Source of the DNA: Eucalyptus grandis
Taxonomy: Eukaryota > Streptophyta > Magnoliopsida > Myrtales > Myrtaceae
Direction: 5' to 3'
Length of the DNA stretch: 64,000 bases
Assembly (NCBI RefSeq): GCF_016545825.1
Contig: NC_052613.1
Span: forward strand, 5,084,001 to 5,148,000
This document shows positions 47,231 to 57,466 of this stretch, in pieces. Position 1 is the stretch's first letter. The number at the start of each line of letters is the position of its first letter. The position numbers and the translations under genes are program-made. The notes beneath the pieces were generated by a model. It ran no database searches. It was not told the origin of the DNA and worked only from the letters and a program-made list of their open reading frames with translations.

Positions 47231-47960
47231 TCATGGACCTAACCATTTCCAAGGTAGGGTTCTTTTCTTCTCTCTCGCAACACCATTTTGTTGAGGAGTA
47301 TGTGGAATAGACAACTGTCTTTCTATTCCTTTTTCATCACATAATTTTCTGAACTCATCGGATAAATATTCTCGACCTCGATCGGATCTCAATACTTTTA
47401 TTTTCTTGTCTAATTGATTTTCAACCAAGTTCATAAACTTTTTGAAACAACTTATGCTTCAGTTTTATGAGAAATCAAATAGACACATCCGAATCGAGTA
47501 TAATCATCTATTAAGAGTGATGAAATAAACAGCCCCTTGCCTTCCTTTCACATTCATTGAACCACAGACGTCCAAATGGATTAAATGCCGAGGAAATTCA
47601 GCTCTTTTACCTTTTCCAAATGGTCTTCTTGTCATTTTCCCTTCTAGGCAATGCTTACATATGGGCAAATCGACTTTTTCAATGTTGCCCAACAAGCCCT
47701 CTTTGGCTAGTCTTTTCATATGTTGTTGGCCCATATGACCAAGTCTAGTATGCCATCATATTCACATCATTATCATATAAGATAGAAGACGTGAAACAAG
47801 GGGATAACATATTGACATCATCACAGTCAACATTTAGTACAATAAAACCATCTAGAAAGTGACCACTATTATAGTAGTTTGTATCCAAATACAAATCTAC
47901 AGCTCTATTATGGAAGTTCATATTAAAACCAAGCTTAACCAACAGCAAAACAGACACCTA
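47231..47960 (-). pseudogene. copia 3 integrase
   Basis: The 47,734-47,504 frame carries GHMGQQHMKRLAKEGLL and CKHCLEGKMTRRPF (zinc-binding N-terminal domain), then the catalytic-core start HLDVCGSMNVKGRQG. The 47,434-47,231 frame holds LRSDRGREYLSDEF and IPHTPQQNGVAR with the catalytic Asp region. The two lie in separate frames with a stop between. Confidence 0.9.
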
Positions 47961-48164
47961 AATTTCGACGAATCTCCAGAGCATATAGAACATCGTGTAG
48001 GAATAAGGTGCGTCCACCGCGCATATTCAATTGGCCGGTGCCAATTCCTTTAACTTCATCTCTGGAGTTATTTCCTACATAGATACACTTAATTCCAGTT
48101 GGTACTCGTCAAAATTCCACGAAGGATTTTATATCCTTCGCCGCATAGTCTGTCGCTCCCGAAT

Positions 48165-49640
48165 CTACATCCACAAAGGATTGGATTCAGCCAATAATTC
48201 AGAACTTGACACATAATCAAAGTTCTCAAATGTACAAGAGGTGTATGCCTTCTTTGGCTCACGACAGTCGCGAGCATAGTGACCCTTCTTGTCACAGTTG
48301 TAACATTTCACTCTTGACATTTTCTTCAATTGAGGACGTTTTCCTCTCTTGTGTTGGTTAACTCTTGATCTCTTGTAATAAGGACTTGATCCTTTGCATT
48401 CCCACATATTGAACGAATCAATATGCTTGCGCTTAGAGCTCAAAACTCTTTATGAGCTAGAACCAGCATTGCAAATATCTATTCTCAGCTCACATCCCGT
48501 TAAGCGGTCCTCTACCAGCTTAAGGTGGCGCACAGTATTCTCAAGATCTTCCATAACATGGTCAAGAGCTTATAGTGCTTCTTGCTTTTCCAGCACATAT
48601 TGAATCTTCATATTCAATATTTCACAATTGTAGCCGTTCATATCAGCAATCACGCTCTTAATTGCTGAAACCATCAGTCTGAACACATCAGACATACATG
48701 CACGAATAATTAATGCCTATCATTTATGCATCCCTATTTGCATAGACCCATCATATTAATAAATAATTTTAAGTAAGGCTTCAGAATCAAAAGGTCACTA
48801 TGTTTCCAATCATCCTCCAAAAATCCTAACCTAAAATTATCATTAATATGATTGTCATATGCAAAATCAATTCTATGAAGTTACAAAAACTTCTATAACT
48901 ACCCACTAACTACCCACAGCAGAACCAGCAATAATAGCGAAAGCAAATAAAAATCTTAACATCCAATAAAATAACAATGCTTTCACATGATACAACTAAT
49001 ATATCGGTTGCTACATTAACAACAATCAGGTAGTAATCATTACACTAAGCAATATATACAAAGAAAAAATATCAACTTGGAAAGAGATATTTACATCCAT
49101 AAAACATCTCATAATTAATCTAAGAAATAATTAGGGAATGTCCTTCTAATCTATCAGCCAAAACATCCGAGAAAACCAAGGTACATTTGCCAACCATGGA
49201 AAACTTTTGGAGAGCTCTTATGTCGCCACCAAGGCGCATTCACTCGCGCCACGTAGCGCACAATCTAAGGGTTGAAGTTTTGGCCAACTCAATCCTATAG
49301 TACTCTCTTACAAAAGCTTCCACCACCTCCTATAACCCGGGACCACGTTGACCTCCCATAGTCGATCTAACACTGCTTGCCATTCAGGTGGAAGAGTGTT
49401 CAACAAAGCCGGCACCTTCTCAAAATCCGGCATAAGATAACCATTATTGATGATTTCTGTATCATCTGATTGACCTTGACCATATGTGATACTAAATCAC
49501 CATCAAGCCACCGAAAATCAGCTAACTCTTTCATCAGCCTTTTCAGTCTAGCTTTTTCTTCGTCCGTTCTCGGGATTGCAGGTATCCTTGCATTACGCAT
49601 CATAGTTTCTGCAACAAATGCAAAACTAAAATGGATCACT
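48165..49640 (-). pseudogene. copia 3 gag with CCHC knuckle
   Basis: The minus-strand frame 48,443-48,165 contains a nucleocapsid knuckle CYNCDKKGHYARDC (C-x2-C-x4-H-x4-C) followed by REPKK. Gag core fragments lie upstream, with a conserved-looking MKELADFRWLDGDLVSHM segment near 49,500. The protease Asp-Ser-Gly-type start (DSGATDYAAKD) follows in another frame at about 48,160-48,110. Frames are broken between these parts. Confidence 0.85.
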
Positions 49641-49769
49641 TATAATCCATAATAAACAAAATGGAAAATACATAAATTTCCATGATTCATGCAACAAATG
49701 CAGAATAAAAATGGATTACCTACAACCCACACAGACATAATTGAAAAAGAAACAAATTCTTTTTTTTTT

Positions 49770-50500
49770 TTTTTTTTTTTTCGGTCAACGGTCAAAGTCA
49801 ACGGTCGGTCAACGGTTACGGTCGTCGGTCAACGGTCAACGGGTCGGGTCAACGGGCGCGCGGGTCGGACCGGTCGGACCGGTCGCGACGGTCGAACCGG
49901 TCGAACCGGACGGGCCGGTCGGACCGAACGCACGTGCCTCGCGCGTGCGGGGGATGACGTCACGCGACGCGTCATCCGCACGTGCGGGCGCGTGCTTCGT
50001 TCACGAGTCGGGTCGGGTCGCCGGGTCGGTTCGCCGGCCGGTGACCGGCCGGCCAATCGGCGTCGGCGCCGACGTCATCAATGACGCCATCCCCGACGGT
50101 TATCGGCCACAGACGCCACGATGACGCGGCGGGTGACGCTGCACGCGTCCGGTCCGCGGACCGCGCGCGTGCCGCCGCTGGCCGCCGCGCGCACGTGCCG
50201 GTTCGTCACCGGCGCGTGTGGCGCACGCGCCGGCGGCCGCGCTCGCGCGTGGCGCCCACGCGCAGCGGCTTCTGGCCGCGCGTGTGGGCGCGTGCGGCGT
50301 CGTACGGCGGCGTGCGACATGTCGCCGGCCTCGTCTTGACGTCGCCTTTCACCCAGTGCCTTCAGAATTTTATTCCAACTTACGGAAACTCAGAAAAATG
50401 GCCGAACAGCGCTCGGGTGTCGGGATTTTCGCCCGGTTCCGTACGGCCGAAGGGATTTCGCGAAAAATCAATTAAAAACATCAGAATTGATCGGGAAAAA
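49770..50500 (-). other. GC-rich leader of copia 3 with TTGAC/CGGTC repeats
   Basis: This strongly GC-rich segment lies between the primer-binding site and gag. Part of it (49,780-49,935) is built of GGTCAACGG and GGACCGGTCGG phrases. At least seven GTCAA cores (TTGAC on the element's own strand) occur within about 80 bases at 49,783-49,856. Open frames on both strands (for example 49,689-50,084 and 50,081-50,518) are artefacts of high GC, being Arg/Ala/Gly-rich with no recognisable domain. Confidence 0.7.
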
Positions 50501-50524
50501 CGTGAAACAGGGCTCTGATACCAA

Positions 50525-50928
50525 TGTTGGGAAAGACTGATTCCCGAAATACCGGATTCGACACCGAATCGAACCCCTAAATTCAAGCGGAAGATAAGCC
50601 CAAGAATTCAACACGCATCACCGATCCTAAAGCACACCACGGATATCGAGCGTACGCTTTTAGCCACGATTAAACACCGTCGTCAATGGAGGAAGAGAAT
50701 CCGGTCGATGAAGCCTTGAAGGGAAGAAATTGGAAGCCGTATGCCTACTGTTCTTCGGGAGAGAAAACGCGCGGGAGAGAAACGTACGTTGATTGTGCCA
50801 AAAGGGTGCGTTTCTCTCTCTCTCTCCTTTTTATACCTCTCCCCTTCCACGGGCCCTTTTCCCGTGGGCCGGGCCTTTTGGGCCCAACTTGAGTGGATGG
50901 GCCCTAAGCCCATCTCATAAATCCATCA
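50525..50928 (-). repeat. 5' LTR of copia 3
   Basis: 404 bp with the same TGTTGGG start and CCATCA end. It abuts the primer-binding site at 50,511-50,523. Confidence 0.93.
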
Positions 50929-51204
50929 GACAGGAAATCTTGCATCTTGCTGTGGACAGGAAGCAATTGGAGGTGAGAAAGCTGGTTTTCTCTTCTTGTT
51001 GGTTTTGTGCGTATAATTGTTGGGGTTCTTGATATAACCTGATAGGGAAGTGGGAATCGAGCAAATTCCGAACTTCCTATGCTAAAACAAGCAATTCCCA
51101 CTTCCTAACATCGTCAGATCCACCTCCAATTCAATTTCGAGCACATCAAGTAACGCCAAGAATTACACACAAAACTAACCAGGAGAGAAAACCACATTTT
51201 TCAC

Positions 51205-51838
51205 CTCTAATTGCTTCCCGGCCACAGCAAGATGCAAGATCATGTACAACAAGATGCAAGATCGTGTTCCCGTCCTTATCCCTACAACCCACGAACTCAT
51301 CATTCCTCCCAACACAATCCACCACCACCTTCAACGCCTCCACCCTGTTACTCTTCACGGAGAGGTGAAACGCGCTCTCCCCTGACTCGTCACCAACTGA
51401 GCTGATTCGGGCTTGGCCTGGATCAACTCGGCCATCACCTCGGCCCTCCTTTGATGGCAGCAAGTGCAGAGGCATCCTCCCCTCGCGGTTCCATCGGAGG
51501 ACCCGTCCGGGTCGACGGCCAGGAGGGCCCGACGATCTCCACGTCGCCCTTCGCACACGCCACGTGGAGGGAGGGCAGGGAGCCGCGGGAGTCGGGCTCC
51601 TTGGCAAGCTCTGATTGCAGGTGAGGAAGTGTTTGGTGAAGGACGCGTGGCCCGAGAGGCAGGACACGTGCAGGGGCGGGCCGTCGGGACGAAGAAGTGG
51701 GCTTGTGGAGGATCTGGGGGTCCTGCAACAGCAGGTCTTGGAAGGCCGCGAGGTCGTCTTTCATGGCGGCTCTGTGGAGCTTGTTCATGGCGATTGATGC
51801 GTGCTTCTCGGTGTGGGGAGGCTTACTAGCTGCATCAT
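51205..51838 (-). pseudogene. Ankyrin-repeat gene, right copy (inverted, frameshifted)
   Basis: This is the minus-strand counterpart of 43,021-50,972, with the same upstream leader (TTCTTCTTCTTCAGGATGAAAC at about 51,870), the same first ATG (51,838) and the same exon end (donor after 51,205). One base is lost just after the first ATG, so translation would have to start at the internal ATG at 51,788 (MNKLHRAAMKDDL). Shifts recur inside the ankyrin part (about 51,500-51,650). HLHVACAKGDVEIV-like and FVGCRDKDGNTILHL segments remain. A small internal duplication of ATCTTGCATCTTG occurs near 51,250. Pseudogene. Confidence 0.82.
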
Positions 51839-51935
51839 ATTGACGGAGGGAGAGGGGATGGATGGCGTTTCATCCTGAAGAAGAAGAAAGTAGAAGGAGA
51901 CTCGTCTTCACGCCGCCAAGACCCACCCCGTCTTA

Positions 51936-52678
51936 ACTCCTAAAGAAATAAATTTTTCTGGGTGAGTCAGGAATTAGAAAATCCAACCAACTTATGATAA
52001 CTTTCTGCGGCAAAGAAGGCGTGCCGGATACAGAACACAGCATGCACTGAAACAGAAAATCTCATTTAATCCTTATTGGCGTGATTGTGGTAATTTTCTT
52101 TATCAGATGGAGATATAGGAATAATCCCATGAAAACAAAAAGGAATAGTCCCAAATCAATTTGAAAATTCAACGAAACCCCATTTTCAATCAATGTATGC
52201 CAAATTGAAAGTGTCAGCCAGATATGCACCAGATGAAAAACAAAATGTCCTCAGTTAATCACCGTCACCAATATAACGATAGAAGTCCATGTGATCATCC
52301 ACTGGACCTGATAAATCAAGTGTACCGTGTAGAGCAATTTCACTCAGTCATGGGCATCACACTGCAGAGTGCACACTCACAAACATTGACAAAACCCAAT
52401 TCAACTTCAACCACTTGGGTGGAAAAAAGAGAACAAAATTTAACAGTTGTTAATCGGAGAACCATGCAGAAACCAGATTAAGAGAAATGGCTTTTTAATC
52501 TAGACAAACCAGCGAGGGTAACACCAAACTGTAGAACAAGAAGCAAATAGGTCTTCTAGATGAGTAGAGACCAAACCTATGACATTTTTCTCACCGCGTA
52601 AAAGAGACAATTTAGGTAACTGTAGGGATATGGCTTAATGTATCTTGACCCACAAAATCAATCCTGATAGAGAATTAC
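51936..52678. other. Interval between the ankyrin inverted repeat and the KDM5 exons
   Basis: Mostly non-coding. A short minus-strand frame ending near 52,256 follows an acceptor-like TTATCAG, but its phase-0 reading does not resemble a KDM5 continuation. No later PLU-1 or PHD exon of KDM5 was found here. Confidence 0.5.
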
Positions 52679-55005
52679 CTCCATCGAAGAAATTTTCTGT
52701 GCCAGTTTCTCGCTTCCTTTGACAAGGATTCCTAAGCGACAGCTTCTATCGTAAAGGTTTTCCAACTCCAATAACTGGAACAAAAGTACATAAATAATGA
52801 CAATATAAATTATGCAAAGAGAAGTGGACAAAATGAATTCTTATCTTAATCAAAAGGTCAAATAAATTCACGTTATATACCTTTGAAGATGACGAAAGAG
52901 TAGATTCAATCTCTCCGGCCAACTTCTTTGCCTCTTCAGCATACTCCTGTACATATTTTAAGCAAATTACTGTAAGTCACTTGACTAGACAGAGTGCAGG
53001 TATATCAAATGCCACAACTTCACAATCTTCTTCAGAACCTTCAATTTAAGATGTCCAGGCTCATTACACGGCATGGTATCAAAACTCAACAATTCAGTGA
53101 CATATTCTAAATCTGCCCTCTCCAAAGCATTAGTAGAGCCCAAAGAATGATTTTCAATTTTTGCAAGGCAACTTCTTACACCTTCTGCCCACCTCTGCGC
53201 GTCGACTAACTTCTTTGCCATGGTACGTACCTGCATGTGATTGAAGTACACATTCATACATAGTTGAATCATATGCATATAATCTGAGAAGAATTTAATG
53301 TAGCTAAAAGGCTTTGAACTAACAGGATCCATGTCAAAACCAGCCCAAAGAAATTGTTCAGCTTCTTTCAACAGTTTTTGATAAATATCCTTAGAGAAAG
53401 GATTTTTAAGAGCATCGGTTGACTGCAACAGCCATTGATCCGCAAGATGAGCCAAAGTAGCATGGCCACCTTTTACCTACGAGAACATATAATCCAGAAG
53501 AACATTCTCTCTTACTGAAGAACAAAAGGCAAACTAAAATAACAATCTTGACAAGGACAATCAACTCCAGCACAATATTAAAGAACAAGAGGAGATTAGC
53601 ATAGATTCCAAACCTCACTAAACACCACTAAATTTCACTTTGTTCTTCATTGACATTTATTCCAACACCAAACAATTATGCAGCGACCTTGGTAGAAAAG
53701 AATTTCCTAGGATGTGCATAGTTTGCCAGTCAACCAGTAAAAAACATTGGCAACTAAGACCAAAGCAATAAAACCAACTTCAGCTAGACTCTTCCATAAA
53801 ACAAAGATCATATAATACCTAGTACGTATAAAAATGAGACAATCCACCTTGCTTAAGATCGACACCTCATCCAGTCATAAATTTATAGAATGAACACCAA
53901 GGCTGAAGTTGTTTTGATTGCTGCAATTTGTTTTCTACATGCTTTATTTGATACCTCATCCAGTCTCTTTGTTAATTGACTAAGCAAGTCTTGTATCTGA
54001 CAATACCTTTTTCACTGAAGAACTTGTTTCGCTGGAGAAAGATCTTTGCTGGAGCACCTTACTCCTTTGAGTCTCCTCACCATTGGATTTATCAACAGTG
54101 AGCAGCAAGTCACTTAACTCTGCTAATGTATGACGGTAAAGGAGGCAATGTTTGCTGGGTTTGCATTCACAGATGTGTTGCCAGTGCTGCACAAAAAGGG
54201 TCTGTGATGAGATCTAGAATTACCAATTCTGGCTTTAAGCCCAAAAATGATGATGAAGAAGAAACACTTCATATGATTGGGTGATCCATTTCTTTGAATA
54301 TGAACCCAACCAAAGAAGATGTTATTTACGGTGCCATGTCGGATCAAAGACAGGAAAGTATATGTCACCAGCAATAATGTGACAAATCAAAATTAGAACC
54401 AGAACCGTAGATGTAATCAGATTTTTCCTTGCAAATTCAATTGTATCATACGCTTCTTAACATTATGACTTTAAAAATGTATTTCATCATGACAGAGGCC
54501 CTTGTCATGAATGCTTTCACTCATTGTGCCCGGCTAAGTGGAATAATCCAAGTTCCATGAGTTCAAGATCCCCCTTCAGGGGCAAATGTTTTTGACATTG
54601 CAGTATGACACATGTAATAGGCTTGTACTTGCACTACAAATCAACTAATTTGACAGGATAATAAACCAGAACACAGTTTCCACATACCTCAAGACAAACA
54701 AAAGCAGATGGCCTACAATCACATACAACTGCAGAAAGATAAAGATATTGCTGACATATAATGCACTTGGGATCCTACAAAAAAACCAAAACAAATTCAT
54801 CAACTAGCATCATATTGACAAAGTCATCAGAAAGCAAGAGTTTACATGAAAGGTCGAGTACCTCCTCAGTCCCCACGCATTCAGGACATGTCCATGGTGC
54901 TATTGGAGATGATTTTATAATGCCATTTTTCCAGAGTTGCTCCCTCCAAATTTTCTCCTTTGTACAAATTCTAAGTAATTCTTTCGCCAGAAAAGGTGAT
55001 GCTTT
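52679..55005 (-). CDS. JMJ17: KDM5/JMJ17-type histone H3K4 demethylase, partial (C5HC2 zinc finger and PLU-1 region)
   Basis: Seven minus-strand exons, all phase 0 with GT-AG junctions: 55,005-54,862 (broken upstream by copia 4), 54,774-54,688, 54,186-54,007, 53,476-53,324, 53,230-53,039, 52,946-52,881 and 52,774-52,679. Exon 1 ends WREQLWKNGI ... CPECVGTEE. Exons 2-3 form the C5HC2 finger (CIICQQYLYLSAVVCDCRP, then CLEHWQHICECK and LLYRHTLAEL). Exons 4-7 match the PLU-1-like helical region (LADQWLLQSTDAL, EYAEEAKKLAGEIE, LLELENLYDRSC). This order is specific to KDM5 demethylases, which remove methyl groups from H3K4 in the nucleus. The JmjN, JmjC and later PHD parts are not seen in the window. 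The exons are clean, yet the gene is interrupted, so it may be a recent pseudogene or a fragment. Confidence 0.85.
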
Positions 55006-55348
55006 TGTTGGATTATAATGTCTCAGTGCTGCTGGTTTTTCGACTGATGTTCCTCTGTTATGTTTTCTTCTTATGGTTTATTTTTCTTGCTAAGTTGGTT
55101 ATATTATGCAGCTGGTATTTTTGTTATTTGGGAAGTGAATTAGCACGTTTAGGTGCAGCTATATGCTGCACGTGTGTGTGGTTTGTAAGCAATTATTGTT
55201 CTTGTTTAAGTTGTCATGTACTTGATAGTTTCCTCAGAGAACCGAAGTATGCAAGTTCGTGTTCTATTTCTCTGTGCTTCTCTTCCTCATTCGAAATCTA
55301 TAGCTTCTGGTTTTCTATTTCTTGTTTACTGTTTGATCAGTAACAACA
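55006..55348 (+). repeat. 5' LTR of copia 4
   Basis: 343 bp, TGTTGGATTATAATG...GTAACAACA. Compared base by base with the 3' LTR I count 11 differences, all transitions, with no indel. Confidence 0.95.
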
Positions 55349-55421
55349 GTGGTATTAGAGCTTGAATGATCTTGAGGGACTATGAAGTGAAGCAAGTATC
55401 GAAGTGTAATGAAGTTAAAGG

Positions 55422-56531
55422 GTGATGGAGACAGGGTCGAGTGGTTTCTCTGCGATGGCTTCTCCAGTATTTACTGGAGAGAATTATCAAGCATGGCCTG
55501 TTAAGATGACAGCATTTTTGGAGGGTCATGATCTGTGGGAAGCTGTGGAGGATGATTATGAAGTTGCTCCACTTCCAAATAATCCGACCATGAATCAAAT
55601 CAAACTTCATAAAAAGAGAACCACAAGAAAAGCCAAGGCAAAATCTTGCATGTATGCTACTGTCTCGCCTACCATCTTTACCAAAATTATGAAGTGTGAC
55701 TCTGCAAAGGCCATATGGGACTTCTTGAAGGAAGAATATGAAGGAGATGAAAAGATAAGAGGTATGAAGGTGCTGAATCTCTTGAGAGAATTTGAGAGAC
55801 AGCAGATGAAAGAGTCTGAGTTAGTGAAGGAATACTCTGATAGGCTAGTGGGGATAGCTGATAAAATCAGAGTTTTGGGGACTGACTTGAAGGATGATAG
55901 GCTTGTTCAGAAGATCCTGGTGTCTCTTCCAGAGAAATTCGAAGCTACTATAGCTTCTCTGGAAAACACAAGGGACTTGGCTGATATAAAACTTGCAGAG
56001 TTGTTGAATGCTTTGCAGGCACAGGAACACAGAAGACTAATGAGGAGAGAAGAACATGTATAGGGGGCATTGCAAGCCAAAGTAAAGCAAAATGATGGAG
56101 GCAAAGGGAAGAAATGGATTCAGTTTAGAGGAAATGTTGTTGATTTGAGGTTTTTACCAAAAGAAGGGAACACTGGTGGATCTAGCAAATGGAAAAATAA
56201 TAAAAGGCCACGTCAGTACTGTGGTGGAACCAATCATCAATCTTTTAGATGCTGGAGAAAGCCAGATGCTAGGTGCAGAAGATGTCACAAGTTGGGTCAC
56301 ATGGAAGCTATTTGCAAAGGGAAAACTTATCAGCAAGCAGGAGAAGCACAAGTGGCAGTAAATGAAGTTGATGAAGAGCACATGTTTGTAGCTTCAGCTG
56401 GTGAATCTTCAGTCGAAAATAATACATGGTTGGTAGATAGTGGCTGTACCAATCACATGACTAGTAACTTAAAGCTATTCAAGAACATAGATAAGACAGT
56501 AAAGTCCAGAGTCAGAATTGGCAATGGATAG
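55422..56531 (+). pseudogene. copia 4 gag and protease start
   Basis: The 55,422-56,063 frame (213 residues) is a copia gag: FTGENYQAWPVKMTAFLEG near the start, AKAIWDFLKEEYEGDEKI, and LVKEYSDRLVGIADKI. A TAG codon at 56,061 ends it. The same frame resumes at 56,070-56,531 with a CCHC-like knuckle (CRRCHKLGHMEAIC, about 56,275-56,316) and the protease active site WLVDSGCTNHMTS near 56,430. A second stop follows at 56,529. Apart from the two stops the region looks well conserved. Confidence 0.92.
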
Positions 56532-56540
56532 CATATTGAA

Positions 56541-57465
56541 GTGCAAGGTAAATGTGTAGTTGCTATTGAAGGAAACCAAGAGGTAAAGCTATTCAAGGAT
56601 GTTCTCTTTGTGCCAAATATTGACCAAAATCTGTTACGTGTTGGTCAGTTAGTGGAGAAGGGCTATAAAGTGAAGTTTGAAAGAAGGGAATGTCTCATTA
56701 AAAATGCTAACAGCAAAGAAGTCTTGAGAATTCCAATGAGGGATAAAAGTTTTATGTTCAAGCCACATGAGATGCAACAGATGGCTTTGAAATGCAAAGA
56801 AGAAAATACAAAGCTATGGCATAAAAGACTTGGGCATGTTCACAGGAGGAGTATGCTGTTTATGCAAAAAAATGGCTTGGTAGATGACTTTCCAAGCTTA
56901 GATGCAGAACCTGTCTTCTTGGCAAACAAGCTAGATTTCCCTTCAAAGGAGGAGTCTCGAGGATATGTCAAAAGCTGGAACTAGTTCACACTGATGTATG
57001 TGGACCTATGTCTGAACCCTCTCTCAATGGAAGCAGGTATTTTATTACCTTTACTGATGATTTGACTAGGATGAGCTAGATCTATTTTCTGCGAGCTAAA
57101 ACTGAAGTAGCTGATGCATTTATGAAGTTTAAAGCTTTAGTTGAGAATCAAAGTGGGAAGAAAATTAAAGCTCTCAGGTTTGACAATGGATCTGAGTATA
57201 CAACTAACAAATTTAAGTTGATTTGTGAGCAAGCAGGAATCGTGTAGCAATTTACAGCTCCTTACTTACCTCAACAGAATGGGGTCAGTGAGAGAAAGAA
57301 CATAAGTATTATGGAGATGGCCAGATGTATGATGCAAGAAAAGAATTTGCCTAAGAGGTTCTAGGTTGAGGCAGCCAATACTGCTGTATTTCTATTAAAT
57401 AGATTGCCTACAAAAGCCTTAGAGAAATTAACACCTCTCAAAGGCTAGCAAGATATTAAACCTTC
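56541..57465 (+). pseudogene. copia 4 integrase
   Basis: The frame from 56,541 has LWHKRLGHVHRRSM (zinc domain start), and the core begins around LVHTDVCGPM at 56,980 after a shift. The [16 protein letters not shown] motif lies near 57,260. In-frame TAG codons near 57,078, 57,246 and 57,362 replace what appear to have been Trp or Gln codons. Not functional. Confidence 0.9.
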
Positions 57466-57466
57466 T

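Larger units (their letters stand above)
43572..50928 (-). mobile_element. Ty1/copia LTR retrotransposon 3 (minus strand), TSD GACAG
   Basis: The 3' LTR is 43,572-43,973 and the 5' LTR 50,525-50,928, flanked by GACAG at 43,567-43,571 and 50,929-50,933. The primer-binding site (TGGTATCAGAGCC, minus strand) is 50,511-50,523. A GC-rich leader (about 49,770-50,500) precedes gag, with a CCHC knuckle near 48,300. Protease, integrase, reverse transcriptase and RNase H follow down to about 45,280. Between 45,280 and the 3' LTR about 1.3 kb shows no recognised domain. The LTRs differ at few positions, so insertion is fairly recent, but pol has stops and shifts. Confidence 0.94.
43021..50972 (+). pseudogene. 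Ankyrin-repeat gene, left copy, exon 1 split by copia 3 and frameshifted
   Basis: Exon sequence 43,021-43,571 continues at 50,934-50,972, where a donor GTGAGA follows. The predicted N-terminus MMQLVSLPCAEKHAST leads into ankyrin-type repeats: KPLHVSCLSGHASFTKHLL and HLHVACAKGDVEIVRALL. This resembles the N-terminal part of plant ankyrin/PGG-type membrane proteins, though the 3' exons are absent. One-base shifts near 43,362 and 43,463 break the frame. Relative to the right copy, four bases are missing in the repeat after the copia target. Copia 3 lies at the GACAG target. Not functional. Confidence 0.85.
42919..51935. repeat. Inverted repeat formed by the two ankyrin pseudogenes
   Basis: The left arm is 42,919-43,571 plus 50,934-about 51,030. 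The right arm is about 51,140-51,935, in reverse. Without copia 3 the arms would be about 750 bp with a spacer of about 110 bp. The arms include non-coding leader (GGGGTGGGTCTTGG) as well as exon and intron start, so this is a genomic inverted duplication, not two related genes placed by chance. Confidence 0.85.

Noticed and set aside
49689..50518. Overlapping Arg/Gly/Ala-rich frames (131, 127 and 145 codons)
   Set aside because: They are in the GC-rich leader of copia 3, contain simple repeats of GRTGRT type, and have no conserved domain.
52256..52316. Short minus-strand frame ending HMDFYRYIGDGD as a terminal KDM5 exon
   Set aside because: The reading that would follow in phase 0 from the upstream exon is a different one and does not resemble KDM5, so the link is not supported.
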